A stretch of 64,000 nt of DNA from Archivesica marissinica. Its lineage: Eukaryota > Mollusca > Bivalvia > Venerida > Vesicomyidae. The position numbers were made by a program, and so were the translations under genes. Positions 31,609 through 41,587 of the stretch are shown here, one piece after another. Every line of letters begins with the position of its first letter. The first letter of the stretch is position 1. The notes under the pieces are model-generated. The model ran no database searches. It saw only the letters and a list, made by a program, of their open reading frames with translations, and was not told the origin of the DNA. The stretch spans positions 48,560,924 through 48,624,923 of the forward strand of contig CM026400.1 of assembly GCA_014843695.1 (NCBI GenBank), read 5' to 3'.

Positions 31609-33345
31609 CCACTGGATATTTTACTGTAAACATGTCTGGATATTTTACTGTAAACATGTCTGGATATTTTACTGTAAACATGTCTGGATATTTTACTGTA
31701 AACATGTCTGGATATTTTACTGTAAACATGTCTGGATATTTTACTGTAAACATGTCTGGATATTGTACTGTAAACATGTCTGGATATTTTACTGTAAACA
31801 TGTCTGGATATTTTACTGTAAACATGTCTGGATATTTTACTGTAAACATGTCTGGATATTTTACTGTTAACATGTCTGGATATTTTACTGCAAACGTGTC
31901 TGGATATTTTACTGTAAACATGTCTGGATATTTTTGTTGTCTGGATATTTTACTGTAAACATGTCTGGATATTGTACTGTAAACATGTCTGGATATTGTA
32001 CTGTAAACATGTCTGGATATTTTACTGTAAACGTGTCTGGATATTGTACTGTAAACATGTCTGGATATTTTACTGTAAACATGTCTGGATATTTACTGTA
32101 AACATGTCTGGATATTTTACTGTAAACATGTCTGGATATTTTACTGTAAACATGTCTGGATATTTACTGTAAACATGTCTGGATATTTTACTGTAAACAT
32201 GTCTGGATATTTTACTGCAAACATGTCTGGATATTTTACTGTAAACATGTCTGGATATTTTACTGTAAACATGTCTGGATATTTGTCCGGATATTTACTG
32301 TTAACATGTCTGGATATTTTACTGCAAACGTGTCTGGATATTTTACTGCAAACATGTCTGGATATTTGTCTGGATATATTACTGTAAACATGTCTGGATA
32401 TTTTACTGTAAACATGTCTGGATATTTTACTGTAAACATGTCTGGATATTTTACTGCAAACGTGTCTGGATATTGTACTGTAAACATGTCTGGATATTTT
32501 ACTGTAAACATGTCTGGATATTGTACTGTAAACATGTCTGGATATTTTACTGTAAACATGTCTGGATATTTTACTGTAAACATGTCTGGATATTTACTGT
32601 AAACATGTCTGGATATTTTACTGTAAACATGTCTGGATATTTTACTGCAAACATGTCTGGATATTTTACTGTAAACATGTCTGGATATTTTACTGTAAAC
32701 ATGTCTGGATATTTGTCCGGATATTTACTGTTAACATGTCTGGATATTTTACTGCAAACGTGTCTGGATATTTTACTGCAAACATGTCTGGATATTTGTC
32801 TGGATATATTACTGTAAACATGTCTGGATATTTTACTGTAAACATGTCTGGATATTTTACTGTAAACATGTCTGGATATTTTACTGCAAACGTGTCTGGA
32901 TATTTTACTGCAAACATGTCTGGATATTTGTCTGGATATATTACTGTAAACATGTCTGGATATTTTACTGTAAACATGTCTGGATATATTACTGTAAACA
33001 TGTCTGGATATTTTACTGTAAACATGTCTGGATATTTTACTGTAAACATATCTGGATATTTTACTGTAAACATGTCTGGATATTTTACTGTAAACATGTC
33101 TGGATATTTTACTGTAAACATGTCTGGATATTTGTCCGGATATTTTACTGTAAACATGTCTGGATATTTTACTGTAAACATGTCTGGATATTTTACTGTA
33201 AACATGTCTGGATATTTGTCCGGATATTTTACTGTAAACATGTCTGGATATTTTACTGTAAACATGTCTGGATATTTTACTGTAAACATGTCTGGATATT
33301 TTACTGTAAACATGTCTGGATATTTTACTGCAAACATGTGTTATC
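31609..33345. repeat. 24-bp minisatellite array, about 72 units
   Basis: Unit CTGGATATTTTACTGTAAAC plus ATGT, with CAAACG, GTTAAC, TGTACT and shortened TTTGTCCGGATAT variants. A block of about 430 bp at 32161-32390 onward recurs at 32591-32818 onward with the same variant order. Confidence 0.97.
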
Positions 33346-33586
33346 AATTAATTACATTTTCGCGAACGACAAGAAGAAGACTTTATCATACAACAGCATC
33401 GTGCTAAAGTACAACAGTAAAAACAAAAGGAGTCCAATTAAAATAACCAATATCCATTTCTGGATAAATTATGCGTTTTATTACATCTTGCAAATGTATA
33501 CATTTTCTGCCATTTCTTTATCTCAAAACGTAATAAAAGCATCTTTACTGACAAGACAATGATACATGATGAAAGGTAAACATAGA

Positions 33587-34485
33587 ATCTGGGGAAAGCT
33601 TGGTAATCTGGGGAAAGCTTAGTAATCTGGGGAAAGCTTGGTAATCTGGGGAAAGCTTGGTAATCTGGGGAAAGCTTAGTAATCTGAGGAAAGCTTGGTA
33701 ATCTGGGGAAAGCTTAGTAATCTGAGGAAAGCTTGGTAATCTGGGGAAAGCTTAGTAATCTGGGGAAAGCTTAGTAATCTGGGGAAAGCTTAGTAATCTG
33801 AGGAAAGCTTAGTAATCTGAGGAAAGCTTAGTAATCTGGGGAAAGCTTAGTAATCTGGGGAAAGCTTAGTAATCTGGGGAAAGCTTAGTAATCTGGGGAA
33901 AGCTTAGTAATCTGAGGAAAGCTTAGTAATCTGGGGAAAGCTTGGTAATCTGAGGAAAGCTTGGTAATCTGGGGAAATTGGGGGTTAGTAATCTGGGGAA
34001 AGCTTAGTAATCTGGGGAAAGCTTGGTAATCTGGGGAAAGCTTAGTAATCTGAGGAAAGCTTAGTAATCTGGGAAAGCTTAGTAATCTGGGGAAAGCTTA
34101 GTATCTGGGGAAGCTTGGAAATTGGGAGCTGGAATCGGGAAGCTAGTTTCTGGGGAAGCTAGTAATCTGGGAAAGCTTAGTAATTGGGAAAGCTTAGTAA
34201 TCTGGGGAAAGCTTAGTAATTTGGGGAAAGCTTGGTAATCTGGGGAAAGCTTAGTAATCTGAGGAAAGCTTAGTAATCTGGGGAAAGCTTAGTAATCTGG
34301 GGAAAGCTTAGTAATCTGGGGAAAGCTTAGTAATCTGAGGAAAGCTTAGTAATCTGGGGAAAGCTTGGTAATCTGGGGAAAGCTTGGTAATCTGAGGAAA
34401 GCTTGGTAATCTGGGGAAAGCTTAGTAATCTGGGGAAAGCTTAGTAATCTGGGGAAAGCTTAGTAATCTGGGGAAAGCTTGGAAA
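33587..34485. repeat. 19-bp minisatellite array with HindIII site per unit
   Basis: Unit CTGGGGAAAGCTTAGTAAT, about 47 copies, with GG/AG and AGT/GGT variants. Segment 34060-34190 is unusually scrambled by small deletions. Confidence 0.97.
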
Positions 34486-34613
34486 TAGATAATTATTATG
34501 TGGAAGCAACTTTTCTTTCATTAATACGTAGATTATTTTCTTCAGAGTAAAATAATTTGTATAAAAACGCACACAGTCATGTACATGTATATATTGGGTC
34601 TAAATTAAAAAGC

Positions 34614-34799
34614 AGTGGATGCGTGTTCGCTTCATGTGCGAATCGTCTGGCATTCGAGCAAGGCATTTAAATTCCACGTTCCTCTTCTATCTCCCTTGTG
34701 GCGATGGATTCCATCAGGAATGAGATCTCGAGAGTGATTAATATAAGTTGAAATAACTTGTTTCGCAATCGAGCTAAAATAAATTTGTATAAACTAAAA
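34614..34799 (+). mobile_element. SINE-3 copy with internal deletion
   Basis: CTAAATTAAAAAGC (34600-34613) and CTAAATTATAAAGC (34800-34813) flank it. The head GTTCGCTTCATGTGCGAA joins early to GCAAGGCATTTAAATTCCAC, skipping the box B region. The tail is complete. Confidence 0.85.
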
Positions 34800-34827
34800 C
34801 TAAATTATAAAGCTGTTATATAGTTAA

Positions 34828-35071
34828 CCCATTTGATTCTGGATAGTATTTAGTATAACAGTATTTGCAAAGAACATGGAGCCAGATCAGCTGCCACGGA
34901 ACGTGCCGTCTGATCAGGATCTATGTTGTTTGCTATTCAGATGATCTTGCTAAGACACTTGGCTATGAAGCAAACAACATAGATCCTGATCAGCACGCAG
35001 CGTGACGCTGCGTGCTGATCAGAATCTATGTTGTTTGCAAAAGCCTTTAAATGTATCCAGAATGAAATGGG
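34828..35071. mobile_element. MITE-B copy
   Basis: TTAA (34824-34827) CCCATTTGATTCTGGATA ... TATCCAGAATGAAATGGG TTAA (35072-35075). The second hairpin is a near-perfect palindrome around GCACGCAGCGTGACGCTGCG. Confidence 0.93.
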
Positions 35072-35075
35072 TTAA

Positions 35076-35401
35076 GACAAATAATATAATTAGGCAATAT
35101 CAATCAACACGATTGGTTCTTAAAATAGACATCCAACACATGGCGTTTCATATGACATGACCTAGTTATTGACAGATGTGTGAAAACAGTCCTGTATAGT
35201 AACAAAAGAGTATTGTGAAACCAGCACTGATATGACTCTCTGTTTGCTGCAAAATCGAATATACTCATTTCGGATTAATAAATCAAATAAATTAGAAATT
35301 GACTTGAAATTACAGTTCTATTAAATTATGTACAAGAAAATAACATTATAACATATTATATTAAGGCATCGATTGATTTAAACATAAATCCACTGTATGT
35401 T
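35076..35401. other. no gene seen
   Basis: AT-rich intron sequence without a recognised feature. Confidence 0.35.
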
Positions 35402-35571
35402 TATTTTATTATCTCCCTTTCTATTTTTGGAATTTTATTATTTCCCTTTATATTTTTGAATTTTATTATCTCCCTTTATATTTTGGTATTTTATTATCTC
35501 CCTTTATATTTTGGTATTTTATTATCTCCCTTTATATTTTGGAATTTTATTATCTCCCTTTATATTTCTGC
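35402..35571. repeat. 29-bp tandem repeat, about six units
   Basis: Unit TTTTATTATCTCCCTTTATA followed by TTTTGG(A/T)A. Confidence 0.9.
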
Positions 35572-36121
35572 TCTACCCAGTTAACATGTAAAATACATAT
35601 ATAACCACATGTGGATCACCTCTAAATTATAACGGGTTATTCCTTGAACCGAGGTCACCCCATTCAACCAAATTTCATGAAAATCTGCTCATAACTTTTG
35701 GTGTAATCTGGCAAACAAGTTAAAGCGACACTATATCAGTGAAAAAAATCTGATTAAAAATTAACTCTAAACAATAGTATCACATGCTTAGCATAGACTC
35801 CAATAATAAACAAATGTCCTTCAGGAGCGTGGATGACCGTTCTATGAAATCCTACTTTCACTTTTGAGAATTTGTAGACCGCAAAAACACTATTTATTAT
35901 TGATTGTCTGGTATTCAGAAATATTTGTAGTAGCAATGCCAAATATACATTAAAAAATGCATTTCTTTGCATTTCGCGATGTAATGTCACTTTAAGCAAA
36001 CATTTAAATGGAGACAAAAACATAACTCATGTTTTATAATTTCAATAAGCATCACCTTCAATACGACCTTGATGTTGTAACCTATATACATATACTTATA
36101 AAGCCTCAACAACTTCATTAC
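35572..36121. other. intron 1 start, no other gene seen
   Basis: Region downstream of exon 1 on the minus strand. Short open frames here lack splice or start support. Confidence 0.4.
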
Positions 36122-36263
36122 CTGTATCTATGTATGTTGACACTTCAAGTCCAGTTATATCCGTTTCAGTGTCTACCTCCGAGATAATCGATAAATCTCG
36201 TACCAGTCTCATTCTCTTGTGTCCACGCCAACATGTGGAGAGACAACCGCACAAACAACTCAT
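36122..36263 (-). CDS. exon 1 of the minus-strand gene (start codon, Cys-rich N-terminus)
   Basis: This 142-bp coding part runs from ATG (36263-36261) to a CAG|GTAATG donor (GT at 36121-36120), leaving one base for the next exon. It reads MSCLCGCLSTCWRGHKRMRL, then VRDLSIISEVDTETD and ITGLEVSTYIDT. Four Cys lie within the first 11 residues and a basic patch follows; such tips are often palmitoylated and hold proteins at membranes, which is inference here. An in-frame TGA lies four codons before the ATG and no good acceptor sits between them, so this is best read as a first coding exon, perhaps one of several alternative starts. A 24-bp array begins about 170 bp upstream. No TATA-like or other promoter signal is convincing. 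Confidence 0.5.
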
Positions 36264-36435
36264 ACTTCCAAGGTATCACAGAGTCCACCGCCGTATATAC
36301 AGTCACATTGTCTTCACTTAGACCCTACCACAGTGTGTGTATGTTACATACATAACAGAATTAGACAGCATGGCATTATTGTATCCATAACTTAGAGAAT
36401 TATTATCGAGGTGATTTTTGCAGATATTTTCAGAG

Positions 36436-38093
36436 GTATCACAATCTTCAGCTCTGAGTGCTGCTAAGTCATTTACATCAAGTGTTGCAAAGTCACTTAC
36501 ATCAAATGCTGCTAAGTCACTTACATCAAATGCTGCTAAGTCACTTACATCGAGTGCTGCTAAGTCATTTACATCGAGTGCTGCTAAGTCATTTACATCA
36601 AGTGTTGCAAAGTCACTTACATCGAGTGCTGCTAAGTCATTTACATCAAATGCTGCTAAGTCATTTACATCAAATGTTGCAAAGTCACTTACATCGAGTG
36701 CTGCTAAGTCATTTACATCGAGTGTTGCTAAGTCATTTACATCGAGTGTTGCTAAGTCATTTACATCGAGTGCTGCTAAGTCATTTACATCAAGTGTTGC
36801 AAAGTCACTTACATCGAGTGCTGCTAAGTCATTTACATCAAATGCTGCTAAGTCATTTACATCAAATGTTGCAAAGTCACTTACATCGAGTGCTGCTAAG
36901 TCATTTACATCAAGTGTTGCTAAGTCATTTACATCGAGTGTTGCTAAGTCATTTACATCGAGTGCTGCTAAGTCATTTACATCAAATGTTGTAAAGTCAC
37001 TTACATCGAGTGCTGCTAAGTCATTTACATCAAGTGCTGCTAAATCATTTACATCGAGTGTTGCTAAGTCATTTACATCGAGTGTTGCTAAGTCATTTAC
37101 ATCAAATGTTGCAAAGTCACTTACATCGAGTGCTGCTAAGTCATTTACATCGAGTGTTGCTAAGTCATTTACATCGAGTGTTGTTAAGTCATTTACATCG
37201 AGTGCTGCTAAGTCACTTACATCGAGTGCTGCTAAGTCATTTACATTGAGTGTTGCTAAGTCATTTACATTGAGTGTTGCTAAGTCATTTACATCAAATG
37301 TTGCAAAGTCACTTACATCGAGTGCTGCTAAGTCATTTACATCGAGTGTTGCTAAGTTATTTACATCAAGTGTTGCTAAGTCATTTACATAAGAGTGCTG
37401 CTAAGTCATTTACATCAAGTGCTGCTAAGTCATTTACATCGAGTGCTGCTAAGTCATTTACATCGAGTGCTGCTAAGTCATTTACATCAAGTGCTGCTAA
37501 GTCATTTACATCAAGTGTTGCTAAGTCATTTACATCAAATGCTGCTAAGTCATTTACATCGAGTGTTGCTAAGTCATTTACATCGAGTGTTGCTAAGTCA
37601 TTTACATCAAGTGTTGCTAAGTTATTTACATCAAATGCTGCTAAGTCATTTACATCGAGTGTTGCTAAGTCATTTACATCGAGTGTTGCTAAGTCATTTA
37701 CATCAAGTGTTGCTAAGTTATTTACATCAAGTGTTGCTAAGTCATTTACATAAGAGTGCTGCTAAGTCATTTACATCAAGTGCTGCTAAGTCATTTACAT
37801 ATGGGTGCTGCTAAGTCATTTACATCAAGTGTTGCTAAGTCATTTACATCAAGTGTTGCTAAGTCATTTACATAAGAGTGCTGCTAAGTCATTTACATCA
37901 AGTGCTGCTAAGTCATTTACATCAAGTGTTGCTAAGTCATTTACATCGAATGCTGCTAAGTCATTTACATCGAATGCTGCTAAGTCATTTACATCAAGTG
38001 CTGCAAAGTAATTTACATCGAGTGCTGCTAAGTGATTTACATAGAGTGCTGCAAAGTCATTTACATCGAATGCTGCTAAGTCATTTACATTTG
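36436..38093. repeat. 24-bp minisatellite array upstream of exon 1, about 69 units
   Basis: Unit TCATTTACATCGAGTGCTGC plus TAAG, with CAAGTG, CAAATG, TTGC and CACTTA variants and blocks of eight units repeated at 192-bp spacing (36598 and 36790). ACATAAGAGTGCTGC junctions occur at 37391, 37751 and 37871. The period of 3n leaves open frames up to 324 codons, which I do not call genes. Confidence 0.96.
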
Positions 38094-38975
38094 CAGAAAT
38101 AGTCCAACTTTTCCATTGATACACCAGGGATGTTTTATAGATGGAATAAAGATTTCAACTGATCCTGGATAATTGTAGAGCATTGTCTTTTTCCATTCAA
38201 CTTTTCTGAAATCCAGTCATTGTATCTACAGTTACGCAGTTACTTGCCCATAGGTGGAACACATTCATTGGTTGACACGTTACTTTTGGTGAATAGAAAG
38301 AATTACACGTACACTCACTCATAAGTCTAAATAACATTCTCAGAAAATTCCTCTTACAATCTACCAAAAACAGATATGATCACCAAATGGGCGAGGCGAG
38401 ATAAAACATCAAATTATAACATATACCGTTTATTTCCGACCATAAGTCGACCCTTTTCTCATCCAGAAATGTGATGACAATTACTAGGTTGATTTATGGA
38501 CGAGAAGAATAGTAAAAAAAATATTTTGAAATTTTGTTGGGAAATGTTTATATTTCTTGGAACTTTCTTCCTTCTTCAATTCTTCAATAATGTCTCATGA
38601 TAGGATTAACATCCATACAGTTTCTTCAGATTCTTTATAAACACCAAAATGTCAAAAAAGTCATTCCTATTATATAAACAGTTTTTTATGGTTGCTATGG
38701 TGTTACACTACGTTTAATGTTATAGCTATATTTGTAAATTCAATAAAATTCTGACAACATTTAATTGATCAATATTAATATCCAGAATGAATCGTCACAT
38801 TACACAAAATTGAAATCATTAAAGGAAAAATGTCAACTGCATTTTCACGGCGTGTAACTGAGTGATTTGAGTGGGTAGCTATAAGGACACAGAATGCATC
38901 ACAGAACACTAGAATTATGCAACTGTTTTTGAGATTCATCAGTATATCCAACTAATGTCTTACAAAAGGAATCGT
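38094..38975. other. no gene seen
   Basis: AT-rich. GACCATAAGTCGACCCTTTT near 38438 resembles text near 468-480. No exon or RNA supported. Confidence 0.4.
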
Positions 38976-39172
38976 AGCTATGACGAGTTACTTCCACAAT
39001 CGGAGTTACTTCCTTACTTCCACAACCATAGCTAGCTATGACGAGTTACTTCCTTACTTCCACAACCATAGCTAGCTATGATGAGTTACTTCCACAATCG
39101 GAGTTACTTCCTTACTTCCACAACCATAGCTAGCTATGATGAGTTACTTCCACAATCGGAGTTACTTCCATG
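38976..39172. repeat. tandem repeat with AGTTACTTCC, about three units
   Basis: Units of about 58 bp (with truncations) containing CTTCCACAACCATAGCTAGC and TATGA(C/T)GAGTTACTTCC. Confidence 0.88.
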
Positions 39173-39309
39173 AGCCCATAATCCAATTATTGCGCAATAG
39201 CTGTGGATGTTTAAACACTATAAAATTAAAAACTGCTTATAAGATTATTAAATATTTTTTCACAGTCAGACATAGTGTATATAATTATAATAATAGCTTC
39301 AAATTAAAT

Positions 39310-39484
39310 GCAGTGGAAGTCGTGATAGCACAGTGGTAGCGCATTTGCTTCAGGTGCGAAGGCATTTAAATTCCACTCCCTCATGGCAATGGATTCCATC
39401 AGGAATGAGGTCTCGAGAGTGATTAATTAATATAAGTTGTAAGAACTTGTTTTGCAATCTAGCTCAAATAAATTTGTACAAACA
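39310..39484 (+). mobile_element. SINE-3 copy with internal deletion
   Basis: AAATTAAAT flanks (39301-39309, 39485-39493). Head GTGATAGCACAGTGGTAGCG and TTTGCTTCAGGTGCGAA join directly to GGCATTTAAATTCCAC, so box B is lost, much as in the copy at 34614. Confidence 0.85.
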
Positions 39485-39503
39485 AAATTAAATAACAATG
39501 CAT

Positions 39504-39725
39504 TAGTTTAAACTTTATTTATTTTACAACGATTGCGAAGCAAGTTTTAACAACTTATATTAATCACTCTCGTTGGCGCGGATGGAAGCTTATATGTGGT
39601 CATTCATGTGGGAGGAAACCAGAGTACCCAGAGAAAACCCACCTGTCCGACCTGGCGACCACCTCACCATCTCATCCCAGTCCGAGGATCGAACCCAGGT
39701 TGCATTGGTGAGAAGCGAGCATGCT
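39504..39725 (-). mobile_element. SINE-2 copy, minus strand, head truncated
   Basis: TTTACAACGATTGCGAAGCA tail, body GAAAACCCACCTGTCCGACC, head AACCCAGGTTGCATTGGTGA ending at GCGAGCATGCT. Confidence 0.88.
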
Positions 39726-39888
39726 ATTCTAATTTACATTTTATAGAAGACGTTATTTTTCCCACATTAAACCACAATATTAAATGTGAATATACGTGAT
39801 TAAGCTTATATATTCATTCCTCTTCAAACTGACTCCAATGTCTAACAGGGTTGTAAACTATGATAAAAAGGATATTTGTATTTATTAG

Positions 39889-40119
39889 TTTATACAAATT
39901 TATTTAAGATCGATTGCGAAACAAGTTCTTACAACTTTAATTAAATTAATCACCCTCGAGACCTCATTCCTGATGGAATCCATCGCCACGAGGGAGAAAG
40001 AAGAGGCAGCGTGGAATTTATATGCCTTGCCTAAGGGCACAATCATAACGGCTCCAACTAGCTCGAACTCTGGACCTTTCGCATTTGAAGGAACGGGCTC
40101 CCACTGCGCTATCATGACC
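39889..40119 (-). mobile_element. SINE-3 copy with 9-bp target duplication
   Basis: ATTTATTAG flanks (39880-39888, 40120-40128). The tail is left and the head right (ACCTTTCGCATTTGAAGGAA ... CACTGCGCTATCATGACC), nearly full-length. Confidence 0.92.
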
Positions 40120-40224
40120 ATTTATTAGCATAAGATAGCATTTTATTTCATCGAGTGATCACTGAAATTTGTATTTGCACGAGTGGCGTTAAACACAAAT
40201 CTTCTTTTTCGTTTATGATTTACA

Positions 40225-40315
40225 ATGAATTTATTAATGAATTGTCGTCTGCTACAATTATTTAAATTATTTATAGCCTTTAAATTTTACCCATCATGCA
40301 AATAGTTAATATACC
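40225..40315. mobile_element. fragment of the 4771-4947 element
   Basis: TGTCGTCTGCTACAATTATT and TTTTACCCATCATGCAAATAG match the right half of the element at 4771. Confidence 0.5.
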
Positions 40316-41247
40316 AGAAAATGCTTGCATCCTGGCGATGATAAGTGCTTTTGTGTTTTGTTCTATTCAGCTCTCTACATACCTCAGCTTATCCGTAAAA
40401 ACTAAAAATAGCACTAAAAACTAAAATATAGCACAGAAATTAACGCAAGTAAATCACTTTTGCCACGAGGACATAACTATTAAAATGCTTGCATAAAAGA
40501 CGTGACACGCACATACTGAATAAATTCTTATTTCTGAACAATAATTTGACGCTAACTACAATTATAAGCATAAATGATTTTTGCAAGAAGCTTATTGAGC
40601 AGATATTCTGAGACAATAAACCCCATTATGTACACGAGAAACACGCTTTCTCTTGAACAGATCTCAAATATTCATCTGAAAATCGCTATTCATACAATTA
40701 GAGTTACTTTAAATATTCCTGGAAATGTCCATATCCCGTTGGGTATGCTCAAGCTTTGCCATCAAACTGAACTGAATACTCCCGCGGTATGAGATTTCCT
40801 GCACCTGAACAGCACTGGCAAACACCGCCACAGAACATGCATGTTCCAGAAACACTAAAAATGTTACTCAATACGCTTTCATAGAATTTCAAAGTTTCAA
40901 CAATTCTAACAATTTTTTTTTATAATCTCTCTTACCATCTGCAATCCTGAGACTGTTTTTATCATTTACTCACATGCAGGGGTGTAGCTGTCAAAATATG
41001 CAATTGCACACACAATTCTCACTGAGAATTGAACTATTTTTGTTCAGTATTCAAATTAACAGTGTTTTAAAAAAAAAGAGAAATATTCTGGAGCAAACAT
41101 ATGAATCTAGCTGTTCAAGAACTGTGCTGAGAACATGACTTATTTTCGAGAACACTGTCAAACATTTCAGGAACATAAACTATTCTAATTCTGTTCTATG
41201 TTAGGCAAAATGTTGGTTTTATATTATAATGATCTGTTAGATTACAT
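40316..41247. other. no gene seen
   Basis: About 0.9 kb of sequence without recognisable repeats. The 72-codon plus-strand frame at 40574 has no motif, and I do not call it. Confidence 0.4.
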
Positions 41248-41585
41248 GTTATATATAATTACCATTACAGTTTGGCAAACTGTCGGTATATAATTACCAT
41301 TACAGTTTGGCAAACTGTCGGTATATAATTACCATTACAGTTAGGCAAATTGTCGGTATATAATTACCATTACAGTTAGGCAAATTGTTGGTATATAATT
41401 ACCATTACAGTTAGGCAAATTGTTGGTATATAATTACCATTACAGTTAGGCAAATTGTTGGTATATAATTACCATTACAGTTTGGCAAATTGTTGGTATA
41501 TAATTACCATTACAGTTAGGCAAATTGTTGGTATATAATTACCATTACAGTTAGGCAAATTGTTGGTATATAATTACCATTACAG
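41248..41585. repeat. 35-bp minisatellite, about ten units
   Basis: Unit GGTATATAATTACCATTACA followed by GTTAGGCAAATTGTT. It ends directly against the 16-bp array. Confidence 0.95.
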
Positions 41586-41587
41586 TT

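Larger units (their letters stand above)
1880..36263 (-). other. split gene model: four 5' coding exons, probable Ras-GAP family
   Basis: Span of the proposed minus-strand gene: exon 1 36263-36122, exon 2 27865-27738, exon 3 18780-18677, exon 4 1999-1880. Junction phases are 1/1, 0/0 and 2/2, so all four join in one frame without a stop (about 165 codons). Introns are about 8.3, 9.0 and 16.7 kb. The last exon ends in a strong donor, so the gene continues past the left edge. The chain was assembled by eye and no transcript was consulted. If it is right, all sequence from 1 to 36 kb is transcribed, including at least nine minisatellite arrays and dozens of mobile elements. Confidence 0.6.

Noticed and set aside
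32571..33407. Repeat-protein frames of 215-258 codons in the 24-bp array
   Set aside because: Three different frames on two strands are open over the same array, which points to unit length and not selection.
36418..37392. 324-codon frame of eight-residue repeats as a secreted or structural protein
   Set aside because: It follows entirely from the 24-bp period; a second frame is open over the same stretch, and the frame shifts at array irregularities.
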